In this document: piece by piece, positions 46,231 to 57,000 of the stretch
Layout: each line of letters begins with the position of its first letter
How positions within the stretch are numbered: position 1 is the first letter of the stretch
Assembly (NCBI GenBank): GCA_011033025.1
Contig: WFMF01000015.1
Span: forward strand, 372,001 to 436,000
Origin: Beroe forskalii
Taxonomy: Eukaryota > Ctenophora > Nuda > Beroida > Beroidae
DNA length: 64,000 nucleotides
Direction of reading: 5' to 3'
Translations under genes and position numbers: made by a program
The notes under the pieces: generated by a model
The model's database searches: none
The model's input: only the letters and a program-made list of their open reading frames with translations
What the model was told of the DNA's origin: nothing

Positions 46231-47198
46231 ATGGAAATAGTAAACCCGTGTTCTGCTTTGCTATCAAATTATGAGGTGTATAAGATTCTGAAAGAAACAA
46301 GGTTAGTGTTATAATTATGATGCTTTCTAATCATTTCAGCATTCAAAAGTATGTAAATTTTTTAGTTATAGAAATATATAGATGTAATTAATATCCTTTT
46401 TTTTTCAGAGAAGACCAGAAGAAAATAAGGAACAATATTGTTAGATCTAATCTACGAAATCTCAATACAATTGCATATGAAACTCTGAAATATTTCGAAA
46501 ATGTTTCTCCTTGTCGATTTTCTTCTGATACAACGATCCCAGGTTTTCATTGTGCCTACTTTTAAATAGAAGTCTTCACAAATATAACACTCAATAGTCA
46601 ATTAATTTTTTGTCCCAAATAATCAAAAAAGCATTAGGTATGGAAGTTTTACCATATTGGTTGTTATTTAGCCAGACTTTTTAGCTGGACTTTTTGATAG
46701 TGACAAAAATTATAACTTTTTAGAACATTTCAACCAGCCATTTGACAAAAATTTTCGTTGACATACCTATTATATGTCTACCATGTAAATGATTTTTCAC
46801 TATGAACTATTTAATTGCATCGAAATACCCAATCTGAGTCTGGTGTCATGATTTAGGTCATTGTTTGTGTTATATATCTTGATGACTCTATAATTTGACC
46901 TAAATTAATTGACCTTAAGTTTAATTGGTTGGACTTGAACTGGCCTTTTTCAAATGGCAGCTTGGAAATAAATTAACCCCTTCATGGATGGTTACATAAT
47001 AAAGGTATTACAAATTCCACTTTTCAATTCAATTAATACTTACTTAAATAAATTGTGATTTCAGACTTCGTTAGTTCTGTGAAGGAGTATGACTTATCTA
47101 AGTCTGAGTTAGTGCAGTTGATTAACCTACGACCCAGCACGCATGTTGAGTTACATGCCATCATTGAAGAATGTGAGGAACGATACTCAGAAACTCAG
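46231..47198 (+). CDS. CRCP: DNA-directed RNA polymerase III subunit RPC9 (CRCP homologue)
   Basis: Three exons: 46231-46301, 46409-46542, 47065-47198, phases 2, 1 and 0, all GT..AG. The protein starts MEIVNPCSALLSNYEVYKIL and contains LRNLNTIAYETLKYF and LINLRPSTHVELHAIIEEC, matching the Rpb4/RPC9 family in order and spacing. RPC9 pairs with RPC8 to form the stalk of RNA polymerase III, which recruits initiation factors for tRNA and 5S transcription; vertebrate CRCP has also been linked to CGRP receptor signalling (family knowledge). The C-terminal exon, about 15 or more residues, is unresolved: a frame GCT GTT GAA CAG ATA TTA near 47297 fits the expected tail but is out of phase by one base, possibly an assembly indel. 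Confidence 0.88.
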
Positions 47199-48127
47199 GT
47201 ATTTAAAAAAAGGGAGATTGGAGAAACTTAGTAACCATTATATTCAATTATATATATTTCAATAGAACTAATACTTTAAAAACTTCTAACAGAGCCGCTG
47301 TTGAACAGATATTATCATACTGTGGTGTACATTAATAAGTGAGTCTAGGTTATCTATATCAGCACCATCAGCAATACTCGAATCATGAGAGATTTAGATT
47401 ATCAATCAGTGGATGCTTCCCTAAAACTTGAATTTTTGTTGTGCTTGCTCATATTATAATGCTTGGTAGCTCAGTGTGAATCTTAAGATCTTATGACTTT
47501 CACATCCCGAAATGCTAAGAAATATTTCAGAACAACATATATACTGCACCAAGATTTCGTTATATTATATGTAGTTTAGGAATATCTAACACACCTTGCT
47601 TAGAATCTATTAATCTAAGATAACCTTGATGTTTCGTCTCACGAGATTACGAGATATCGTATCTGCAAAGTGGATGATGAGAACATGAGTACAATTATAA
47701 CAATGTTGCAATGTCACAGTTACACATACTAACGTAGAACATCTTAGAATTCAACTTGAGTAGATAACGGTTGCCAGTTGAGCTGAAGATCACCTCAAGT
47801 ATGAAATCATGCGGTATGATGGAACAAATCGTTCTATATTTGGTACTGTTTGTTAATCAATTCTCGTGATCATACCTGAAGCATGATGTTCTCACTCATT
47901 AGACAATAGACACGTACTAACGATGCCCAAACGTAAAGAATCTGATTGAATTAATGAACACGCGAAGACTTATTACCTATATACTTGTCAGGTCACCTTG
48001 AAGCACCGGTATGTGGAGTTGCTATATTGAGGAGTGTGGTGTCCTGGTAGCTCCATGTTTTGCATAACTTTCCTGTCAGTGCGGTCATTGTGTAGCGGGC
48101 CATAATACATTTGTTTGTTTATTCGTT
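47199..48127. other. Spacer between RPC9 and the helical-repeat gene
   Basis: Apart from the possible last RPC9 exon near 47290-47335, no feature recognised. Confidence 0.45.
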
Positions 48128-49926
48128 ATGGATGAGGGCCGTGAGTCATTGTTTGGTATCAGAGCAGACAGTTGGAAAATAGAGCGAGTTGAGTGCAAGA
48201 TAAACTACCTGCTTACAGCCATCCCACCATCCCAGCACAAATATTTCCAGCCTTTGATACAGAAACTCCGATCAACCACTCCCGTGGCATCCCAGATATT
48301 TAGTGAAAATGTGAAGGAGAATGAAAGGTATGAAATGAGATTTGTGCCTCCTAAAAGGACAAAGAGTGTCAGTTACTTAACGAGTTCAAGTAGAACTAAA
48401 CAGACACCTAGAATCACTAGTGCACCTGCAAGTTTCATGAAAAGTAGGGGAGTGAAAGGAACAGAATACCTGATTATCGTTCTGAAAACTCCTCTGAATC
48501 AAATGGTTTTGAAGACCCTGAGGACTGTATAGAATTTCCGTTCTTTACCCCTGCTGTGAGCACACCTAACGTTCACTGCATAACAGAAGTGATAGCTCTG
48601 ACAGAGTTCGGACTTTACAACGGTGCCCTGTGTAAGATCCAGCAGATGAACATCCGCAACTCTCAGGAGGACATTTTGCTGTTCCTCATTGGGAAGTGCA
48701 GCTACAAACTCGGGAAGTGTGAAGCCAGGCCCGATGTTGCTGGTTGGTATCTCAACCAAGCAATCTGGGACACTACAACGTATCATAGCTACACGACCGT
48801 CACACATCGCTGCTCGAGTCTATCTCACCAAATCCCAGAACAGACTCTATGTCCTGACAAAGAAACTAGTTCCTCTGATCACAACCAAGTACACCCGGAG
48901 ATCCTTTCTTCAGGAACAAGCTACCAATCCTCAAGACTTCGGAGTTAAGGTTCAAAAGAGCAGTGGCAACAGCTTGGGAGTTCGAAGTCCGACGAAAGTC
49001 GAGACTAAAAACACATCAGCTGGTTATTCCTCCCGAAAACTTTCTCCAATTTCAAAATGAAGACAGTTCCAGAGGCTGTAGTGCGTGGGTCTATTTGGGG
49101 CATCATGAAGATTGCCGGGGACCTCCTCAGATACCAGCGTTATGTGCCTGCTCTGGAGCTGGTGATGAGGTGTCTGCAGAAGTCCAGTCTCTACACTCTC
49201 TACCATATGAGAGCACTGTGTCTGGTGGGGATCATGAACCATCAGCTCCTAGATTTGATGCCTGGGTTCTATAACATGGCCAACATGTGCGAGACTGCAC
49301 TAGCCACTTGGAACAAGGCTTGTCGGCTGAGTAGATGCTCCGATCACAAGGTGATGTGGCATTATGGGCGATTCTTGGGAGTGTGTAATAAGCTCAAACA
49401 GGCTGCTAGCTTCCTCAATATGGTGCTTCTGAGCGACAACAAGTTTCTGAGGAAAGATGCTTATTTGGAACTTATCAATGTCTATCTCAAATACGATGCA
49501 ATATATGCAGCTCAGACATTGCAGAAGTTTGCTCAAGAGTTCCAGCCTAAGCCAAAGTTGATCCTTAGTAACCTGAAAAGGATCCATGAACGTCTGGTTG
49601 CTGATGGTCAGCGTGGAGATGCCGCCTACTGGAACAACACTTTCGTTGGTTTGGGACTTGTTTCAGCGGAAGATGTCAAGAAATTCACCCTGCCTCAGTT
49701 GAGCATTTTCCAGAAGTTACGGAAAAGCAGTCTAGATAATATCGTAGCTGCACCTGCACCTGATATTGTGTCCTTATTGGCGTTCAAAGGAGGGAGTGGG
49801 AGTGGAGATTCGAAGTCTAGTAGCTTACTGAAAGCCCTGACTCTGACTGAAGTGGGGAGATCTGCAGGCAAAGGGAAAGGCTCCGTCCAGTTCTCCAAAA
49901 AACTTACCTTCAGTGCAGAAGACTGA
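48128..49926 (+). pseudogene. TPR-like helical-repeat protein, coding frame broken at least three times
   Basis: Coding-like sequence runs without introns but changes frame. 48128-48440 (MDEGRESLFGIRADSWKIER) shifts to a frame reading PDYRSENSSESNGFEDPED from about 48470. After WYLNQA near 48765 it shifts to a second frame (IAARVYLTKSQNRLYVLTKK). From 49057 a 290-codon frame runs to the stop at 49926 (MRCLQKSSLYTLYHMRALCL, AYLELINVYLKYDAIYAAQT). Pairs of helices with small residues at regular spacing suggest TPR-type repeats, as in anaphase-promoting-complex subunits, but I cannot assign a family. The breaks could be single-base assembly errors in a live gene (NPC1 nearby has one too) or genuine decay of a retrocopy. 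AATAAA follows at 50373. Confidence 0.55.
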
Positions 49927-50372
49927 CTGATGCACAAGTATGATATCGATTTTAGAATACTATTGACCGTACCTACTCTTGAAAGAGTGGGGAGAGTAAA
50001 AGATGAACATACGTATAAGTTTTCAGTTCACCAAGTGTGTACTGTAATATCACGCGTAAATTGTAAACGTGTTCGTGCACACTGCACAGCTAGTACTAAA
50101 ATACTAAACGTTTTATTGTTCTGTGTTACAGTATGTTCTTCCTATGTATTACATAGCTGCTCACAGCTGAAATTTGTTATTTCTTTGTGCTTTCGTCTAA
50201 GGTCTTACAACTTTGCGTATTGTATTGAAGTACTGTAAAATAATTCTTTCAATTTGAACTATCAAATTGGGTCACTCTTGTAAATATTCCACCATAGACT
50301 AAGTTATTAGACGTAGGTATTATGAGACTGCAACCTGAAATGGGTCTGCATTTTATGTGCTGATATCTTGCC

Positions 50373-50378
50373 AATAAA
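50373..50378 (+). terminator. AATAAA polyadenylation signal
   Basis: The hexamer lies about 450 bases after the stop of the helical-repeat gene. Having a 3' UTR with a signal argues mildly against a processed retrocopy ending at a poly-A tract. Confidence 0.35.
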
Positions 50379-50709
50379 TTGTCATTGTAATCATATTATT
50401 TCTGTATATTTCTGCTAACAGCTGCTTATCAATATCATAATGTTTTCCAAGCGGCTGCATATCAAATTGAAACTGATAAGAACTCAAACCTACAATCTGT
50501 TATTATTCAGTTATTCATGCTTTTTGCAGTATGGGAACTGTTATTAAACTTTAAACCGTCGTCTGACTGACTTTCGCTATTTATTACAAATGTGGGATCA
50601 TAATTTCTTTAAAAGTTTAATAAAGTAGAAATATTCTATAGTTTTTCCATAGAATGCCCCTCACCACCGAATCACCAACAATTTAGCATTACTTGTGAGC
50701 GTGTTTCAG

Positions 50710-52101
50710 ATCGCCTCCCTCCTGGAGATTATCGGATCGCATCTCCACACGCACACACGCCCCCGGACAAGTGACAGTGTGAGTAGCTTCCTTAGTGCTG
50801 GGGACGAAGTGATGGACATCGCGTCACTTGACGCTGCTGCCTCAGGGGCTGCTGCCCCGCTTCATCACACTGCTGCTATCAGGTAAATGACTGAATAAAT
50901 GCCAAAATGAGGTGATAAATGCCAAAATGAGGGGGTAAATGCCGAATAAGTTTGCCAAAGGTTCAGTGCACTTTGTGCTTTTGTGGATTTATGAATGATA
51001 AATGTGTTGGGAAATTCGAATTTTGTTTTCTGATTTTTTTCCTCATTGCAGTCAAATGAATTTGGGACAAATGGGACAAGGGTCAAATGGGACAGAGAAA
51101 AGAACAAATGGAAATCGTTTGGACTGGGACAATTGGGACCAAAACGGTAATTGGGACAAATGGGACAGAAAGTCTTTGAATCAAAAAAGTGAATTTTGGA
51201 CTTTACAAAAATTGGGAGGATTTCAAATGGGGCTCAAATGAGCTTGTTCGCTAAATTAGTAAATTGATACGGCATACCGACTACCGTGATCAATGCTGTG
51301 TACTGTAGTCAAGTCCTCGTTGCTTGAACTTTGAATATCAAGTTACCAATGTATCCATATGCTGTATCATCTGCAAGTTTCAGCTGAAATTATAATTCCA
51401 TGCGATAATTTTAACCCGTGATCCCATGATCTAGCAGAGTATTGTCATCATAAAGCGTATCGAGAAAACGTGTACAATTCATATTATGTACAGTGCAATT
51501 AATAAGTGTACTGTGTAACTGCAATATCTAATGAACCCACTTCCTCCCCCTTCAGATATCAGGTGGAGAGGTTGCGGAGGATGAAGTAATGGATGATGAC
51601 GAAGAAGAGGACGATGATGACGATGACACCTTGCTAGCTGTCCCTAACAGACCCCGCAAACCAGTAGTCCTTATCTCAGATGATGAGGAGGAAGGGAGGA
51701 GGGGGAGGAGGAGGAGTGGATGGTACCAACAATACACTTACATGTGTAAGAAATTCATCTGCTTCGATAATTAGTTGTCCTTCAATGATTTCTATATGTT
51801 TTAGATTTTGAAGATTTATGGAGATAATTTACGTTCTTTTCTGTTTGGTTAAGATTTAGAAAAGAAAGTTATACCAACTTAGTTTTCGTGCATGATTTGA
51901 GTTCATTCAATTTTATTTCAGGACGTTTTGCCAGACTCAAAGATAAAGTCACTGAAAGAAGCTACGAAAGATCCGAAAGTTAAACTGAAGATAAAGAATG
52001 TGTCTAAAGGCTTCAAGGAAAAGTCTAAGACTAAGAGTAGGACTAACGGGAAACAAAAACGTAAAGTTTCCATATCAGCCGATATAGACGTTCATACCTA
52101 G
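50710..52101 (+). CDS. Partial gene: acidic and basic nuclear protein with SUMO-interaction motif
   Basis: Three likely exons. 50710-50778 (phase 0; IASLLEIIGSHLHTHTRP) ends at a strong GTGAGT donor. An exon from 51556 (ISGGEVAEDEV, then a run of Asp/Glu) contains PVVLISDDEEE, a textbook SUMO-interaction motif: a hydrophobic V-V-L-I core beside acidic residues. The last exon, 51922-52101, is lysine-rich (KVKLKIKNVSKGFKEKSK) and ends in TAG. The join between the second and third exon is not solved: available donors (51723, or GTAAGA near 51745) give a stop or the wrong phase, so an exon or a base may be missing. The N-terminus is not identified. The composition fits a chromatin or DNA-repair protein; this is inference only. 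Confidence 0.45.
51050..51175. repeat. gggacaaatgggac-type short repeat
   Basis: Loose tandem copies of tgggacaaatgggac in the intron of the preceding gene. The translated frame (NWDQNGNWDKWDR) is a low-complexity by-product. Confidence 0.6.
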
Positions 52102-54044
52102 AAAATAGAAATTCGCTGCAAATATTTCCTCATAATAATTTATTGTGACAAAGCAGAAGTCGCGATAGTCGCAAAAATCAACATGGAGGCAATATTGGTT
52201 ACAGGGTTGCAAATTCAGAGGTCCGGTGGTTGCATGGATCGTGCGACATTGAATTCTTTGGATTGGTGTATCTGAAGCGAAGCACGATATGGGCGATAAA
52301 ATTTATAAGTTCCTATTGCAACCGGTTAATTTGTTCCTAATACATCTACTAGCAGCTCACGTACCTAATTTTTTCGAACTAGGTATCCAAATTACTACCA
52401 GCTCACGTATTAGTGATTGATTCCACCGGTGATTATATACCGATATATATGGCTCGGCCTTTAATCACTGGTGTATTGGTCTGTGTTTCCATTTATTCTT
52501 TTATTGAAGAAAAAGATATCTGTGGAAGATTTCTAACTATCATATCTATTTAAGGTCTAACTTTTGAATAGAATTTTCATAACGTATGCTACTCAACGTT
52601 CACATTTGGCGTTCATTTTAAATTTGTAAGTCGTTATATATTTTAAACAATATGTCAAAACGCTGATAACTTATGATTATGGGAGTTGAATGTTGGACAT
52701 GATAAGTACCGTCCATAATCGGGATAATCAAGTTTGAAATGTTTTAGTCTTTATCATATGTGTTAGTGTGAATAAGTTATTGCGTGATTACATCATCCTG
52801 CTACCTCACAGCAGCATAGAATCACGCCATTGTCGTACGACCAGTTCCAGATTTCAAGTAACTTATCGAGTATATAAATGAATTATTCATTTATTCAATA
52901 ATTCATCCAACCGTCAACGTGAATTTTCTCAAAAAGATAATCCAGATTCAATGAAGTCTGAAACCAGGATTAATAAGTGAGTAGGTGATGTCATTCGACA
53001 TTCATTTTAAAACCTTTCTCTACTTCTCTAGAAGTATCTCCATCCTACTCCATTACAAGCCTTTGCGTCATCACTTATCACCACACCCTGGGTACGTCAT
53101 CTTGTATCTCTTACGTCACTATTATCTCTGAACACTTTGCCCCCAAATCTTGCTTTAATTCCCTCTAAAAACTACGAAAAATCTTGATTAAATTTCTTGC
53201 AACGTATTAAAGTCTTGGCTGCTGCTAAATAAGGTGTTTCAAATTTCAAGCTCATCTCGCATAAATCGTTTTATAACAGGGAACTGGGACACGTGCATTA
53301 AGTTCATACCATGTACGAGTTTACAAGGCACGCAGGCAAGCTGTGAGTGGTGTACAGTTACATGTCTGATAAGGATCACCTCATTGAACGTACGAGTGGG
53401 CAATGTACTCTTATCTAGAATCTCATACACATTTCTTCCTTCACTCTTTCCATCATGCGCATCTCTTGGCATGGGCCTCCGTTCCCAGGCCTTTATTAAT
53501 TTCAAATTATTAATTTATTACTCCGGAATCTTATTCTCCTTTAGTCCTATTGTGCTGCCGTACCACTCTTAAGATTATGGGTATACACTCTGTCTTGAAC
53601 TAGGCGATCTCACAAGGCATACATTCAGTACAATGATTGCTGATAAGGATAAGAAATAATGTACTGTGATTTGTTCTTATCAACCAAGCGATTTCAGTTG
53701 CGTTTTATTCTGCAGTTTTCTTAATAAATTCTAATGTCTATCATCCACTGGGTGGTGATGAACTTCATCAATTCTTTTTGAACTAACCTTCAAAATTCGC
53801 TATTACGGCCTTTATAAGTCTGAAGGGTTGATTTTTCCAGTATATATCCAGACGGCTTGAATTTGGATTAAATGCTGTTCCTATCGGCCTTTATTTGATT
53901 GGCCGTTTCTTATTTTAACTTTTTAAACTGAACCAATGGGCAGAAGTGGAATCGTTTTTGTCCTTTTTAAAAAGGCTAATAAGTATCATAAGGTATTTGG
54001 TTCTAACTGAGCGACTAACGGATCCTCCATCTGCTGATTTGAGG
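52102..54044. other. Spacer upstream of the NPC1 homologue
   Basis: No exon recognised. AT-rich; the promoter of the NPC1 homologue should lie at its right end, where CCAAT occurs about 110 bases before the ATG. Confidence 0.45.
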
Positions 54045-57000
54045 ATGTCTCAGCCACCTCTCCTCTTGTGGCTCCTGTTGGTGCTGTGTTCGGTGGTGTC
54101 TGGGCAGCAGGAGACCTCCCCACACATCCACAGGCCGGGGTACTGCATGATGATGGGAAACGGGGACACTTCTACCTACCACCCGGTAAGTGTGTGTAGT
54201 GGGCTGTGTGTAGTGTGTAGTGTGTAGTGTGTAGTGTGCTGTATGTACTGTGTAGTGTGGTGTATGTAGTGTGTAGTGGGTACTGCATGATGATGGGAAA
54301 TGGGGATTGGGGACACTTCTAAATACCACCCGGTTAGTGTGTTAGTGGGTACTGTGTACTGTAGTGTGTACTGGACTATTTATATTGTTTGAAGTGGACT
54401 ATGGTGTGTGGTGTGTGCTGCGTTATAATACTATCATCATATTATGTTCCGTAATCTTTGTACTGTATTCAGAACCGTGGTCTGTGTATCTTTATTTCAC
54501 AGGTGTCACTGCATCTGAGCTTGATTCTGACATTTCCAATTTTCAAAGTCACGTCCCACCATAACGGTGGAGCACGACGTGCGAATTATTCTAATTTCTC
54601 AATATCGTGACGCATGTGACATGTTTTAGCCTGTCAATAATACACTGCATTTCAGAATGCGGAAACTTTGCTCAGTTTTACAACGGAGAAGCTAAAAGAC
54701 ATTGACATGGTAACCGCAGCAATACTCAAAGGTAATAACATTATCAACAAGAAAGACTTGTAATTTTCAGTGAACTCGTCAACATTTTCTCTATTCCCTG
54801 TCTATTCCTATATCTATCTCAGTACTCAGGATTGTCCCCCGGTAGAAATGTGACGACTGTCACGCTGCTCAATTCAAGCAATCTGCCTTTGAATCAACTG
54901 CACTCAAAAAGCTGTATGTCTGTACACAACAGTAAATTGTCTTTTTACTGGCGGTTTAAATTCCCTCTCAGTTTCATTGTCCTGACATTGTGTTTGGAGC
55001 CACCCTACAGGTGATTGGGCACAATTCCCATCTCAGAGCTGACACCTCCTGTCTTTCACTTGATTGAAATGTTTTACTTTAATAAACTCATTTACATTAT
55101 CTAACTGATGATTAATGTCATGAATTAATCGAAAATTCCGCAAAGACTCTGTCACTTGGTACTTTGTCTAGATTGCAATGATTTTTGTCTATTCTTCCTA
55201 TCAAAAGTTAATAGAGGAATTTAACCCACAATGTCATTTAGTTCATGTAGGTATACTACATGGTGGAAAATTAATAGTTGACATATTATCCTATGTATTC
55301 TATCCTGAAACTGGGACTTGAATTTGTGAGCTGATAATCGGAAATATCTTTGTTATTCAATTATAAATTTTTTTGGGATTTTAAACTTTTTATCTTTTTC
55401 ATTAAATTAGCCTCATTTGACAGTTGAGTCAAACGAAGGGACTGCTGAGTAAATGCGACGTCTCCTGGAAGAACTTTGCGGGTCATTTCTGCAAGTTCAC
55501 GTGTCATCCGGATCAGAGCCTGTTCCTCAACGCAACCAAAGTCTCTAACAGCACATGTACGTAGCTAACTGTCTAATTATTGTCTGTTGATTATCTTACT
55601 TGAGTATTTAAGTTTCTCTAGAAATGAAATCGCATCAATGTGTAACTATTGAGTTTTGGCTTTTTTCTCTTTGAGTTAAACAGTCAGCTACCTCTAGTTT
55701 TGTTTGAAAATGCGTACGGTACAGTTTACACAATACAAAAGATCGCATCATGCACTTATTCAATATTTTAGTACCTAATAATTCATGACCATGACATAGG
55801 TATCAGATTATGTAGTAGTTTATATCATTCTTGACGATCGCCAATGCTTTGCATCGCTAAATAGCTATATTAGCTAGTACCTGCCTGTTTTACCAAGTAC
55901 CATATCAGCATATCATAAATACTTTCATCTGGCTATCTGAACGTTGAAGCCGTGACGATGTACCAGAGCCAGGAATACTTCGAGAAGTTCTACGACTCCA
56001 TCAAGGACGTCTCCTTGCCCTCTGCCAATATGAAAGCCATAGTAGCGTTGTGTGGGTCCGCGCACTGTGATGCCAACAAACTGTTCAAGTTCCTTGGAGA
56101 CAACTCCCTCTCCCCCTTCCCTGTGCTATCTAGTCCTGACACGCCCCCCACCACTGACAACGGCACCATGGTCCCTCTGGAGGCTGCCGAACTGAAGAAC
56201 TGCTGGGAGAAGGAATCGGAAGACAGTTGGCTGTGTTCGTGTCAGGATTGCATCTCCAATGTGACCTGTGCACCAGCCCCCATCCTGCCTTCCCCCAAAG
56301 CCCCCTTCTTGCTCCTGGGATTTGACGGAGTCCTGGTCATTCTGCTCAGTGTCTACGTGGCTCTCTTCCTCCTGTGTCTGGTGCACCTCTCCATCAACCT
56401 CCACTACTCCAGAAGGAATGTCACGGACCCCCTGACCCGGTCTGCCTCCATTGTCAGTAACATCAGTGACACTAAGATAGAGTCCCTCCAAGGTCATGTG
56501 AACAAGGGGTGTAAGCGGGTGGATGACGTGTTGCTGCTTACCTTCACCAGCTGGGCTCGCTTTGCTCTCAACCACCCTATCATCGTCATCCTCTGTGCTC
56601 TGCTCTTCATTGGGAGCCTGCTCCGGAGGCATGTACTTCTTCGTCATGACCAGTGCCCCTATTGACCTCTGGTCTGCGCCCCATTCCCAGACCAGGATTG
56701 AGAGGGAGAAGTTCGATAAGAACTTCGGACCCTTCTACAGGAACACCCAGATCATCGTGACCGCTCCCAGACAGCCTTCCTTCACCTACATCGTCCACAG
56801 TCCGGACATTGACGAGCCTCTCAACCAGACATTCAGTGGTGTCTTCAACCCTGATATCTTTATAAAGATCTTCAAGTTACAGGCTGCTGTGATGGATATC
56901 ACTGCTAAGAACGGCAACAAGACCATTGGTGTCAAGGATGTATGCTTCATGCCACTCGATCCTGATGTTAAAGAATGTGCCCTGATTTCACCCTTCCAGT

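Noticed and set aside
48128-49926. Assignment to anaphase-promoting-complex subunit 7
   Set aside because: Only the general TPR-like helix pattern fits. No diagnostic APC7 segment could be matched by eye.
56126-56647. 173-codon minus-strand ORF opposite NPC1
   Set aside because: Shadow of a GC-richer conserved coding exon on the plus strand; same for those at 57939-58283 and 58350-58922.
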